DNA of 64,000 nucleotides from NCBI GenBank assembly GCA_963931925.1, contig OZ007579.1:49994619-50058618 (forward strand). Reading direction: 5' to 3'. The notes under the pieces are model-generated. The model did no database searches. It saw only the letters and a program-made list of their open reading frames with translations, and was not told where the DNA came from. Below, one piece after another: positions 36,328 to 48,700 of this stretch. A program made the position numbers and the translations under genes. The DNA is from Onchidella celtica (taxonomy: Eukaryota; Mollusca; Gastropoda; Systellommatophora; Onchidiidae). Within the stretch, counting starts at the first letter, position 1, and every line of letters begins with the position of its first letter.

Positions 36328-38169
36328 CCCTAGTCCTGCGGGAGGCCACTATATGTATATTGGCCTCCCCGCGCAACACGCGAGACACGGGATGCCATTA
36401 TTTTGTCCGACACGCTTAACCGCGGGTCCTGCGGGAGGCCATATTTTTGTATAGCAACGATGCGCCTCGCGCTCTGTGTATTCGGTTGCCAAGGCTGTCG
36501 TTGTTTTTTGTTCTTTTTCCACACTATTTTCGCCTGTTTATCTATCCTGTCACCTCTACTGTCTAACAAAATGGTATCGTCCGATTACGTTTATTATAAT
36601 AGTTCGTCCATCAGGTATGATGATGACCTTAACAACACCAGAGGAATAAAGAACAGAAATTGTTGAGAATTTCAACACATGGACAATAAAGAGAACTAAA
36701 GGACACAGAGGACAGAATGGAAAGACTGTTCTTTCATGACTTATGGCTTCTCATGTGACTGATAAGTCCTATTTTTGTCCTGCAGACCCTTCCGCATAAA
36801 TGACAAGAGTGCTCCGTTGGTTCAGTACCACTGGGCCTTTTCTTGCGCCGTTCTCTTTTTTTGATAGCCTGCTGGACTCTGTCAGCTTCCCATGCTTTGC
36901 TGCCTCTGGTAAGGGCCGCCCTCCAATTTGCACGATCAAGCGAGAGCTTTTCCCACTCACTCACATCAATGGCAAAGGCCTTCAGTGATTGCTTGAGAGT
37001 GTCTTTGTAACGTCTCTTTGGGGCCCCAACATTCCTCGTTCCATTGGAGAGCTCAGAGAAGAAGATTTGCTTAGGGAGTCTGGAGTCAGGCATTCTGACT
37101 ACATGTCCTGCCCAATGTAGCTGAATTTTTTTCAGGTGGCAGAAGATGCTCAATTCCTTGGCACGATTGAGGACCTTAGTGTCTGGAATTTTATCCTGCC
37201 ATTTGATCCTTAGTATCTTTCTAAGGCAGGCCAGATGAAAGTGATTTAGTTTTCTGGCATGCGATTGGTACACTGTCCAGGTTTGAGCCCCATAGAATAC
37301 GTTTATTACGATGCAACTATTCGCAACTATTCATCATACTCGTGTAATAGTACTGACGGTCTGAAGTTCGAACTGGAGAAAATCTTGGGGAAACTTTTAC
37401 TTTGACGCTGGTTGTCGTCTACATGTGAAATGAGAAGAAAGGGGCCATGTGCGTATTTGAGACGCCGCTCTACGTCTGTAATTATGAATTCCGATGTAAT
37501 ATTAGGGCATGCTGCATAAGGGCGACTGTCAGTAGCTTTTTCATCAGGGAAAACTGGGAGAAAATGACCGACTTTGTTGTTGATCGTTGTCTTTATTTGA
37601 TGTGGTAATTAGAGAGATATTGTGTTCCTTTGGTTAAACCGCTCTTCAGTACATGTATGACTGTGCTCTACGACCTGGAACTGGAAATCAAATCTCTCGC
37701 TAAAACTAACATTATAGTAAGTGGACGCTTTACATAGTAGAGGAAGGGGAAGGCAATGTCACGATACATGTGGTTGGTAAATTAAGCAAATGGCTTAAAA
37801 AATCATTTGTTCACCTGAATGGCCCGAATTAGGGACAGAAAAAGCCCAGAGGTCTTGGGAAAATGATAAAACGTGTGTTAAACGGCATGTAAATGCAGAA
37901 AATTCTTGATTTGGGCCTTCCATTTCAAAATAAAACCTACTGCATATCATCACAAGTACTTTATCCAAACATCACAGGGGTCCCTTACGATTTATCCACC
38001 ATTATTGTTGTTATTGCGTCCTGAAGTATAAGCGATACAGGTGTTCACAAGGACCCGATTGACCAGACCGCCGAGGTTATCGGCAACACGCGAACGATCG
38101 GCTGACTGGCCGCTGGCTACCCCCGCACGGGACGTTACGTGGACGAGTTCACTCAACGCGGGACGAGGG
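36328..38169. mobile_element. TTAA-flanked piggyBac-type non-autonomous element containing a LINE fragment
   Basis: TTAA at 36324-36327 and 38170-38173. Termini CCCTAGTCCTGCGGG and GGGACGAGGG are inverted repeats as in the 353-bp MITE at 3798-4150. Its first about 130 bp and last about 230 bp (37938-38169) align with that MITE. The middle, about 1.5 kb, is extra and includes a LINE C-terminus at 36734-37310. It has no transposase. Confidence 0.7.
36734..37310 (-). pseudogene. C-terminal fragment of a LINE ORF2 with a C2H2 zinc finger
   Basis: About 190 codons open from about 37310 to the stop at 36734. It starts in VFYGAQTWTVYQSHARKLNH and includes HLACLRKILRIKWQDKIPDT and QLHWAGHVVRMPDSRLPKQ. 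It ends with a C-x2-C-x12-H-x3-H finger (HSCHLCGRVCRTKIG). This module is the familiar tail of many invertebrate non-LTR reverse transcriptases. The 5' portion is absent. The frame is intact, so the fragment is relatively young. Confidence 0.8.
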
Positions 38170-38173
38170 TTAA

Positions 38174-40000
38174 GTACTGGTTCTTTGTGCTGAGGCGTCA
38201 ACTGATAACATTATATCATTACCAACTACAACTGGAAGACAAATCTTGCACGTTCACATTTCCTTTGGATTATTTCGCCTTTTCATATCATTTTTCTAAT
38301 GTCATGCGGATCTGTTCAGAACTGTTGACCCAACAGAGACGTGATATCAATACTATATCAAAGGCACAACTCTTATTAATTTCAAACAATATTTCAAATT
38401 ACTGTCAAATCAAGAGACTAGTCTTACAAAGAACCCCATGTATAATCAGCTTACCATCCATTCAATAATACATCATGGAGAAAACTGGTTAAAGTCAACA
38501 TGACAAAAGACTGATGACGTGTAATACGCTGATGCAAGAATAAATTTGTTTTCTTGCTCGGTTTGATGTGAAGGATTTTCTGTTACGAAATAATATTGTT
38601 TTCTTCTAAGGTTGTAAATGATGCATTATATTTATCATTATCTGTATCTTTGCTGTCACATCCACGTCACACATTCTCTATTTACATCTGAATGAGATAC
38701 GTCTTTGTTTATAAACAAGTTCCAACTTTGATTCTCAATTTGATGAGATTTCAAAATGTTGATGGTTAAATTGAAAATTTTATGATAAAATGATTATTTT
38801 ACAAGTTAGCAATACATAACAAACAAGTTCCGTAGTGTACTTACTGACAGTGCTGAAACTCAAAATGAAAGGTTCCTTCTTCCCAATCTGCCAAGATCAT
38901 GTCGCTGGTTTTTTTTGTCAATGTGGCGTAAAGGTAAAATCCCACTTTTTAGAAAATGCTGGTTGAAGTTTGGCTTGTGTTTCTCTTGCATAAAATTGAC
39001 AATACGAGGCACAAGCTGAACACAAATTGTAAAAACTGAATAGTTAGGCATTTTACTATCGATGTACATAGTAAAATACTTGGTTTGTAACAAAGTAAGC
39101 GAGAAAATAACGTTTTATAAAGACAGCCCACCTTTACGTAGATACAGTTTAAGTCTAGTTTATTGTAGGCCATTTAAACATTAAAAACAAACAGACAAAA
39201 GGCACGGTCATTCACTCTCTCCGCTCCTTGCCGCCTGCTACAATTCACACACTTACCTACTATAGTATACAATAAAATACAACTTGTAATTACCAGCAAC
39301 AGTTATCATTTTTCAATTGCCCCCCCCCCCCCAACAACCGATCTTTTCTCACCTTTATCCGTTGTGAATATACTATAATTGAAGATATCACTATGATTTA
39401 TTTTTTCACACAAAGAAGAATTCATTTTTCAGAGGGGGGGGGGGGGGGGAATAAATAAACGGACACAGAATGTCGTCAGGCTACCAGAGATGCCTTCACT
39501 GATCACAAAGTCATAGAAATGAAGAAAATAATAAATTATGATTTCTCTCAACACAAAAAAAAGTTCACAGTTGTGGCAGAGATTGTGAGATGACATTTGC
39601 CATGGCCATCCATTCAATGTGTTAACCACACTGGCCAGTTCATTGTCTAAGATGAAGTAAAATATATTAGCTACAGTCATGGCAGAAATAAAAGAACTGG
39701 ACAAGTTTGTTTCAAGATAAGTCCGCCCTTGTGTAAATCTGTTAATCGAAATTTGGCAAAATCATGTTTTTGTCTTAACTAAAACATGCATTCAGTCGCC
39801 ACTGCGGAGAACAAAGAGCTGGGTTTTTGGGGGTGTTTTTTGTGGAACTGACATTCATAAAATTTGGTCATGTTACAACTGTCCACTCTTTGAATTAGCA
39901 AAAGGTCAAGGACGATGTTATTTTTAGCATTAGAAACAACGGATCGGTGGGTGAGAGGTCTAGTGAAATAGCTAACTGTCTACACAAGTTCATGCAGGAT
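38174..40000. other. No recognisable gene
   Basis: AT-rich. Homopolymers stand out: a C run at about 39320-39332 and a G run at about 39436-39449. The open frames (to 109 codons at 38139-38468) show no domain. Confidence 0.5.
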
Positions 40001-40387
40001 CCCTTTTATGCCTAGGGTCCCATTTTTGGGACGCTGATTATTTCATGCCATACACCGTATAAATATTCTGGGTCAAAATCATTATGTACCATGTTTACCC
40101 TACACAATTCTGCCTCACAAAAAAAAAAATCCTATTAGGCCTTAGAAGTTATCTTCCTTTCCAAGATGGCCACTGAAGCATCAACAAGCCAACGTCGGAA
40201 GAAAACCAAAGTTAAGAGTTGAGTCAGCATGCAATAAAACTCTTTTTGTCGATGTGTTGCGAATAGAATCCTGTATTAGCATGTCCCCAATCTCTCCACA
40301 GCAGAAACAATTGAACTTAATCGATGTCATTTTCTCCGCATGGCTAGGAAGGTGCGTCCCAAAAATGGGATGCTAGGCATGAAAGGG
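40001..40387. mobile_element. Inverted-repeat element (387 bp), piggyBac-like ends
   Basis: Left end CCCTTTTATGCCTAGGGTCC and on to TTTTTGGGACGC; right end (40352-40387) is its reverse complement with a few changes (GCGTCCCAAAAATGGGATGC then GGCATGAAAGGG). Each terminus is itself palindromic around TCCCATTTTTGGGAC. It may be a MITE or the left subterminal region of the transposon whose transposase follows. Confidence 0.6.
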
Positions 40388-40479
40388 TGTGTCATTTGTG
40401 TGTGATTCAGACATTTTCCCTGTTTCTATTGAGAGTGCTGGGGATGGAAATTTCGCTAAATATCATTTCCTAATGCCAT

Positions 40480-41545
40480 TTCTTCAATTGACAGTTAAAT
40501 ATTCAATGCTAAATGAGAGATTTCTTCTCTACTGACCACCTTCCAAAAACATCAGTGTGGATGAGAGCATGGTTCCACATTATGGACGGCACAGTGCCAA
40601 ACAATTTATTCGTTGCAAGTCAATAAGACTTGGCTACAAAGCACGGTGCTTAAGTGATCCAACGGGCTATCTTATTCAAGCAGAACCCTACCAAGGCACC
40701 GGCACAACTAGAATTATCCCTGGTCTTGGAATGGCAGGGTCAGTTGTCATGGATCTGCTGTCTGAACTTGAAAGGAGACCTCACCATTCTTTGACATTCT
40801 TTTCACTTCTTTGCCTCTTCTGAATATCATAAAAGAGGGTGGCGTGAATGCAACAGGAACTCTTCGTGCAAACCAGTCAGTGGAAACCCTGAAAAAATCA
40901 GAACGCGGGACATCTGATCATCGATTGGATACCGAGGCAAACATACATGTAATTATTGTGCGATGGAATGACAACAGTGTTGCCTCAGTTGCTTCCACAG
41001 TTCATGGAGTAAATCCAGTGAAAATGGTCAGGAGATGGTCAATGGCCCAACACAGAGAGGTCTTCATCAGGATGCCGTTTGTCTTTGATCCATTCAACAG
41101 GTCAATGGGGGGCACAGAAAGAATGGACCAGAACACTGCAAAGTATAGGCCAGAGATTCGGCCTAAGAAATGGTGGTGGCCGCTTTTTCTGTTCTCCATA
41201 TCGACTTCAGTCGATAACTCTTGACACCCGTATCGCAGGTGTGCAGCCGGCTCAGCAAAGCCACGGGACTTCCTTGGCTTCATCAGAGAAGTTGCCATGG
41301 CATACATCTATAGATACCGATGCAGAGACCTAACAAGAGGTCGTCAACGAGCAATCAGCAGCCGGATACCAGAGGGTGGGAGATTTGATGGCAAAGACCA
41401 TTTCATGATAACAATCCTAGGGGAACGCAGCGAAAATGTGCCTCTTGTGGAAAAAAGACAACAAAGATGTGTTCCAAATGACCGGAGTGCCCTCTCCATG
41501 AAAGATGCATGTAGACTTTTTATCAGCGCCAGTGGCCGGTGATAA
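40480..41545 (+). pseudogene. piggyBac transposase remnant, frameshifted
   Basis: Catalyses TTAA-targeted cut-and-paste transposition when intact. Visible pieces, in different frames: DESMVPHYGRHSAKQFIR with the first catalytic Asp (40557 on), GYLIQAEPYQGTG, GLGMAGSVVMDLLSEL, then a frameshift into FFDILFTSLPLL (about 40793-40830), GVNATGTLRANQS, VVRRWS-type text, and GTERMDQNTAKYRPEIRPKK with the third acidic site, followed by WWWPLF. The N-terminal half is missing and at least two further frame changes occur before 41542. A GCGTCCCAATTTTGGGAC motif at 41901-41918 resembles the ends at 40001-40387 and may be the right terminus. Confidence 0.85.
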
Positions 41546-42796
41546 TAAACACTGCCAAGGTTGCCACTTGACTTTGTAAATGACCATTGACTGTGTTTAA
41601 CTTAGTCTTCTGAATTCTTTAATCTTTCGCTCACAGTGAATTCAGTTTGTGACTGTATAAAAGTTTACCCTGCAGTAATGTTTCAGGTTTCGCTCTCAAT
41701 GAATACAAATTACCTGTGATCTGTGGAGTTATCGCTCACCTTTATTTTTTTTTTAACTTTCTAAGATCATTTTATTCCATCAAAATATCACTTATTATTC
41801 TGTATTTAAATACATTTCACATATTAGGAATCCTTGCTTTGAATTTAAAGGTTACGGGATTTTGTTGGTGAGCATTTATCACTGTGGCCTTTCGTATCGG
41901 GCGTCCCAATTTTGGGACACATTTTTGGACAACAATTTTGGACATTATAGTCTAAAAAATCACAAAATGGAGTGTAATTCCTTTCATTTGGCGTAAATTG
42001 CTACAACATATTAGACTTTGGCAAAAAAAAGTTCAACCTTGGGCATAAAAAGGTTATGGTCAGAGACGGACATGAAGAAGTATTAATCATGCCATTCTTA
42101 AGGACAGGCCACATTGGCAGCGAATAAAATGAACACGACAGTAAAGAAGTGACTGGCCACACCAACAGCGACGCCAAGCGAAGCAAAACGGGACGACGCG
42201 GTGAGAAATCCAGGCCGGCCGATTTATTCTCCCTCCCATCGATGGAGTATCAACCACAGAGGTAACGAATGAGTGCAATTTCATTGTCGCCTCTACAGTC
42301 AAGGCGACAATTAGAAAGGCCACTTCCAGGTCCAGTCATTATTTTCTTAACTTCCTGATCTAAAACGGCGTCGATATAAAATATAAACCGGTGTGCAATA
42401 AAGTATATTTTGTACACATCCAGTTTCCATTAGATATAATTAGGCTAACTTCATGTAGGCTTATCTCAGAGTTACAGTAAGACGCTTGATCGACGGGATA
42501 GGCTTTCGGAAGTTATTGGTCCTTTTGCTGATTTTATTTTTGATCGTTTCATGCAGATGGAAAAAAGGAATCACGACTCATTGGAATGTAATTATCAAAT
42601 CTGCTTTCGTCATCAAGTACATCTCTAGTCAAGTGGTGAAATTCTCCATATTCTGAACGCATTTGGTTAATATTGGTTGCATCCATAACTTTCTTTCTTT
42701 CTTCTTTGGGGTTTCCTCATCAATGAAACGAAAATTTAACGGCTTAGTTTGCTTTGCCTGAGTCGCCTTGCTCCCCGTGTGGCCGCGTGGTGTTTG
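41546..42796. other. No recognisable gene
   Basis: Apart from the piggyBac-like end at about 41898-41920, AT-rich sequence without supportable features up to the satellite. Confidence 0.5.
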
Positions 42797-45700
42797 CGCT
42801 TCGCTTCGTTTCTCCTCGCTTCGCTTTGCTTCTTCCCGCTTCGCTTTGCTTCTACCCACTTCGCCTTGCTTCTCCTCGTTCTTCCCCGCTTCGCTTTGCT
42901 TCTCCCCACTTCGCTTTGCTTCTCCCCGCTTCGTTTTGCTTCTACCCGCTTCGTTTTGCTTCTCCCCGCTTTGTTTTGCTTCTACCCGCTTCGTTTTGCT
43001 TCTACCCGCTTCGTTTTGCTTCTCCCCGCTTTGTTTTGCTTCTCCCCGCTTCGTTTTGCTTCTCCCGCCTTCGCTTTGCTTCTCCCCGCTTCGCTTTGCT
43101 TCTCCCCGCTTCGTTTTGCTTCTCCCCGCTTCGTTTTGCTTCTCCCAGCTTCGCTTTGCTTCTCCCCGCTTCATTTTGCTTCTGCCCGCTTCGTTTTGCT
43201 TCTCCCCGCTTTGATTTGATTCTCCCCGCTTCGATTTGATTCTCCCCGCTTCGTTTTGCTTCTCCCCGCTTCGTTTTGCTTCTTCCCGCTTCGTTTTGCT
43301 TCTCCCCGCTTTGATTTGATTCTGCCCGCTTCGATTTGATTCTCCCCGCTTCGTTTTGCTTCTCCCCGCTTTGTTTTGCTTCTCCCCGCTTTGTTTTGCT
43401 TCTCCCTGCTTCGTTTTGCTTCTCCCCGCTTTGTTTTGCTTCTCCCCGCTTTGTTTTGCTTCTCCCCGCTTTGTTTTGCTTCTCCCTGCTTCGTTTTGCT
43501 TCTCCCCGCTTTGTTTTGCTTCTCCCCGCTTTGTTTTGCTTCTCCCTGCTTTGTTTTGCTTCTCCCCGCTTTGTTTTGCTTCTCCCCGCTTTGTTTTGCT
43601 TCTCCCTGCTTTGTTTTACTTCTCCCCGCTTTGTTTTGCTTCTCCCCGCTTTGTTTTGCTTCTCCCCGCTTTGTTTTGCTTCTCCCTGCTTCGTTTTGCT
43701 TCTCCCCGCTTCGCTTTGCTTCTCCCCGCTTTGTTTTGCTTCTCCCCGCTTCGTTTTGCTTCTCCCGCCTTCGCTTTGCTTCTGCCCGCTTTGTTTTGCT
43801 TCTTCCCGCTTCATTTTGCTTCTCCCCGCTTTGTTTTGCTTCTTCCCGCTTCATTTTGCTTCTCCCCGCTTCGTTTTGCTTCTCCCCGCTTTGTTTTGCT
43901 TCTCCCCGCTTCGTTTTCCTTCTCCCCGCTTTGTTTTGCTTCTCCCCGCTTTGTTTTGCTTCTCCCCGCTTTGTTTTGCTTCTCCCCGCTTTGTTTTGCT
44001 TCTCCCCGCTTTGTTTTGCTTCTCCCCGCTTTGTTTTGCTTCTCCCCGCTTCGTTTTCCTTCTCCCCGCTTCGGTTTGCTTCTCCCCGCTTTGTTTTGCT
44101 TCTCCCCGCTTCGTTTTCCTTCTCCCCGCTTCGTTTTCCTTCTCCCCGCTTCGCTTTGCTTCTCCCCACTTTGTTTTGCTTCTCCCCGCTTCGTTTTGAT
44201 TCTCCCCGCTTCGTTTTGATTCTCCCCGCTTCGATTTGATTCTCCCCGCTTCGATTTGATTCTCCCCGCTTCGTTTTGCTTCTCCCCCCTTCGTTTTGCT
44301 TCTCCCCGCTTCGTTTTGATTCTCCCCGCTTTGATTTGCTTCTCCCCGTTTCGCTTTGCTTCTCCCCGTTTTGCTTTGCTTCTCCCCGTTTTGCTTTGCT
44401 TCTCCCCGTTTTGCTTTGCTTCTCCCCGCTTCGTTTTGCTTCTCCCCGCTTTGTTTTGCTTCTCCCCGCTTTGTTTTGCTTCTCCCTGCTTCGTTTTGCT
44501 TCTCCCCGCTTTGTTTTGCTTCTCCCCGCTTTGTTTTGCTTCTCCCCGCTTTGTTTTGCTTCTCCCTGCTTCGTTTTGCTTCTCCCCGCTTTGTTTTGCT
44601 TCTCCCCGCTTTGTTTTGCTTCTCCCTGCTTTGTTTTGCTTCTCCCCGCTTTGTTTTGCTTCTCCCCGCTTTGTTTTGCTTCTCCCTGCTTTGTTTTACT
44701 TCTCCCCGCTTTGTTTTGCTTCTCCCCGCTTTGTTTTGCTTCTCCCCGCTTTGTTTTGCTTCTCCCTGCTTCGTTTTGCTTCTCCCCGCTTCGCTTTGCT
44801 TCTCCCCGCTTTGTTTTGCTTCTCCCCGCTTCGTTTTGCTTCTCCCGCCTTCGCTTTGCTTCTGCCCGCTTTGTTTTGCTTCTTCCCGCTTCATTTTGCT
44901 TCTCCCCGCTTTGTTTTGCTTCTTCCCGCTTCATTTTGCTTCTCCCCGCTTCGTTTTGCTTCTCCCCGCTTTGTTTTGCTTCTCCCCGCTTCGTTTTCCT
45001 TCTCCCCGCTTTGTTTTGCTTCTCCCCGCTTTGTTTTGCTTCTCCCCGCTTTGTTTTGCTTCTCCCCGCTTTGTTTTGCTTCTCCCCGCTTTGTTTTGCT
45101 TCTCCCCGCTTTGTTTTGCTTCTCCCCGCTTCGTTTTCCTTCTCCCCGCTTCGGTTTGCTTCTCCCCGCTTTGTTTTGCTTCTCCCCGCTTCGTTTTCCT
45201 TCTCCCCGCTTCGTTTTCCTTCTCCCCGCTTCGCTTTGCTTCTCCCCACTTTGTTTTGCTTCTCCCCGCTTCGTTTTGATTCTCCCCGCTTCGTTTTGAT
45301 TCTCCCCGCTTCGATTTGATTCTCCCCGCTTCGATTTGATTCTCCCCGCTTCGTTTTGCTTCTCCCCCCTTCGTTTTGCTTCTCCCCGCTTCGTTTTGAT
45401 TCTCCCCGCTTTGATTTGCTTCTCCCCGTTTCGCTTTGCTTCTCCCCGTTTTGCTTTGCTTCTCCCCGTTTTGCTTTGCTTCTCCCCGTTTTGCTTTGCT
45501 TCTCCCCGTTTTGCTTTGCTTCTCCCCGTTTTGCTTTGCTTCTCCCCGTTTCGTTTTTCTTCTCCAGTTTCGTTTTTCTTCTCCCCGTTTTGTTTTTCTT
45601 CTCCAGTTTCGTTTTTCTTCTCCCTGTTTTGTTTTTCTTCTCCAGTTTCGTTTTTCTTCTCCCTGTTTTGTTTTTCTTCTCCAGTTTCGTTTTTCTTCTC

Positions 45701-48700
45701 CCTGTTTCGTTTTTCTTCTCCAGTTTCGTTTTTCTTCTCCCTGTTTCGTTTTTCTTCTCCAGTTTCGTTTTTCTTCTCCCTGTTTTGTTTTTCTTCTCCA
45801 GTTTCGTTTTTCTTCTCCCTGTTTTGTTTTTCTTCTCCAGTTTCGTTTTTCTTCTCCCTGTTTTGTTTTTCTTCTCCAGTTTCGTTTTTCTTCTCCCTGT
45901 TTTGTTTTTCTTCTCCAGTTTCGTTTTTCTTCTCCCTGTTTTGTTTTTCTTCTCCAGTTTCGTTTTTCTTCTCCCTGTTTTGTTTTTCTTCTCCAGTTTC
46001 GTTTTTCTTCTCCCCGTTTCGCTTTGCTTCTCCCCGCTTCGTTTTGCTTCTCCCTGTTTTGTTTTTCTTCTCCCTGTTTTGTTTTTCTTCTCCAGTTTCG
46101 TTTTTCTTCTCCCTGTTTCCCTTTGCTTCTCCCCGTTTCGCTTTGCTTCTCCCCGTTTCGCTTTGCTTCTCCCCGTTTCGCTTTGCTTCTCCCCGTTTCG
46201 TTTTTCTTCTCCCCGTTTCGTTTTTCTTCTCCCTGTTTCGTTTTTCTTCTCCCTGTTTCGTTTTTCTTCTCCCCGTTTCGTTTTTCTTCTCCCCGTTTCG
46301 TTTTTCTTCTCCCCGTTTCGTTTTTCTTCTCCCCGTTTCGTTTTTCTTCTCCCTGTTTCGCTTTGCTTCTCCCCGTTTCGTTTTTCTTCTCCCCGTTTCG
46401 TTTTTCTTCTCCCCGTTTCGTTTTTCTTCTCCCCGTTTCGTTTTTCTTCTCCCCGTTTCGTTTTTCTTCTCCCCGTTTCGCTTTGCTTCTCCCCGTTTCG
46501 TTTTTCTTCTCCCCGTTTCGCTTTGCTTCTCCCTGTTTCGTTTTTCTTCTCCCCGTTTCGCTTTGCTTCTCCCCGTTTCGTTTTTCTTCTCCCCGTTTCG
46601 CTTTGCTTCTCCCCGTTTCGTTTTTCTTCTCCCCGTTTCGTTTTTCTTCTCCCCGTTTCGTTTTTCTTCTCCCCGTTTCGTTTTTCTTCTCCCTGTTTCG
46701 TTTTTCTTCTCCCCGTTTCGTTTTTCTTCTCCCCGTTTCGCTTTGCTTCTCCCTGTTTTGTTTTTCTTCTCCCCGTTTCGTTTTTCTTCTCCCCGTTTCG
46801 CTTTGCTTCTCCCCGTTTCGTTTTTCTTCTCCCCGTTTCGCTTTGCTTCTCCCCGTTTCGTTTTTCTTCTCCCCGTTTCGCTTTGCTTCTCCCCGTTTCG
46901 TTTTTCTTCTCCCCGTTTCGTTTTTCTTCTCCCTGTTTCGTTTTTCTTCTCCCTGTTTTGTTTTTCTTCTCCAGTTTCGTTTTTCTTCTCCCTGTTTTGT
47001 TTTTCTTCTCCCTGTTTTGTTTTTCTTCTCCCTGTTTCGTTTTTCTTCTCCAGTTTCGTTTTTCTTCTCCCCGTTTCGTTTTTCTTCTCCCCGTTTCGTT
47101 TTTCTTCTCCCTGTTTCGTTTTTCTTCTCCCTGTTTCGTTTTTCTTCTCCAGTTTTGTTTTTCTTCTCCCTGTTTCGCTTTGCTTCTCCCCGTTTTGCTT
47201 TGCTTCTCCCCGTTTCGTTTTGCTTCTCCAGTTTTGTTTTTCTTCTCCCTGTTTCGTTTTGCTTCTCCAGTTTTGTTTTTCTTCTCCCTGTTTCGTTTTG
47301 CTTCTCCAGTTTTGTTTTTCTTCTCCCTGTTTCGTTTTGCTTCTCCAGTTTTGTTTTGCTTCTCCCTGTTTTGTTTTTCTTCTCCCTGTTTCGTTTTGCT
47401 TCTCCCTGTTTCGTTTTGCTTCTCCCTGTTTCGTTTTGCTTCTCCCTGTTTTGTTTTTCTTCTCAATGTTTCGTTTTTCTTCTCCCCGCTTCGTTTTTCT
47501 TCTCCCTGTTTCGCTTTGCTTCTCCAGTTTTGTTTTTCTTCTCCCTGTTTCGTTTTGCTTCTCCAGTTTTGTTTTTCTTCTTCAGTTTTGTTTTGCTTCT
47601 CCCCGTTTCGTTTTTCTTCTCCCTGTTTCGTTTTGCTTCTCCCCGTTTTGCTTTGCTTCTCCCCGTTTCGTTTTTCTTCTCCCTGTTTCGCTTTGCTTCT
47701 CCAGTTTCGTTTTTCTTCTCCCCGTTTCGCTTTGCTTCTCCAGTTTCGTTTTTCTTCTCCCCGTTTCGCTTTGCTTCTCCAGTTTCGTTTTTCTTCTCCC
47801 TGTTTCGTTTTTCTTCTCCAGTTTCGCTTTGCTTCTCCCTGTTTTGTTTTTCTTCTCCCCGTTTCGTTTTTCTTCTCCAGTTTCGCTTTGCTTCTCCCTG
47901 TTTTGTTTTTCTTCTCCCTGTTTCGTTTTTCTTCTCCAGTTTCGTTTTGCTTCTCCCTGTTTCGCTTTTCTTCTCCAGTTTCGTTTTTCTTCTCCAGTTT
48001 CGCTTTGCTTCTCCAGTTTCGTTTTTCTTCTCCCTGTTTCGTTTTTCTTCTCCAGTTTCGCTTTGCTTCTCCCTGTTTCGTTTTTCTTCTCCAGTTTCGC
48101 TTTGCTTCTCCCTGTTTTGTTTTGCTTCTCCAGTTTCGTTTTTCTTCTCCCCGTTTCGTTTTGCTTCTCCAGTTTCGTTTTGCTTCTCCAGTTTCGTTTT
48201 TCTTCTCCCTGTTTTGTTTTTCTTCTCCAGTTTCGCTTTGCTTCTCCCTGTTTTGTTTTTCTTCTCCAGTTTCGCTTTGCTTCTCCAGTTTCGTTTTTCT
48301 TCTCCAGTTTCGCTTTGCTTCTCCAGTTTCGCTTTGCTTCTCCAGTTTCGTTTTTCTTCTCCAGTTTCGCTTTGCTTCTCCCTGTTTTGTTTTTCTTCTC
48401 CAGTTTCGCTTTGCTTCTCCAGTTTCGTTTTTCTTCTCCAGTTTCGCTTTGCTTCTCCAGTTTCGCTTTGCTTCTCCAGTTTCGTTTTTCTTCTCCCCGT
48501 TTCGTTTTGCTTCTCCAGTTTCGCTTTGCTTCTCCAGTTTCGCTTTGCTTCTCCAGTTTCGCTTTGCTTCTCCAGTTTCGTTTTTCTTCTCCCCGTTTCG
48601 TTTTGCTTCTCCAGTTTCGTTTTGCTTCTCCAGTTTCGCTTTGCTTCTCCCCGTTTCGTTTTTCTTCTCCAGTTTCGCTTTGCTTCTCCAGTTTCGTTTT

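Noticed and set aside
38949-39173. Minus-strand frame with hydrophobic, Cys-containing residues
   Set aside because: No recognisable family, overlaps another frame at 38860-39093, and no gene context.
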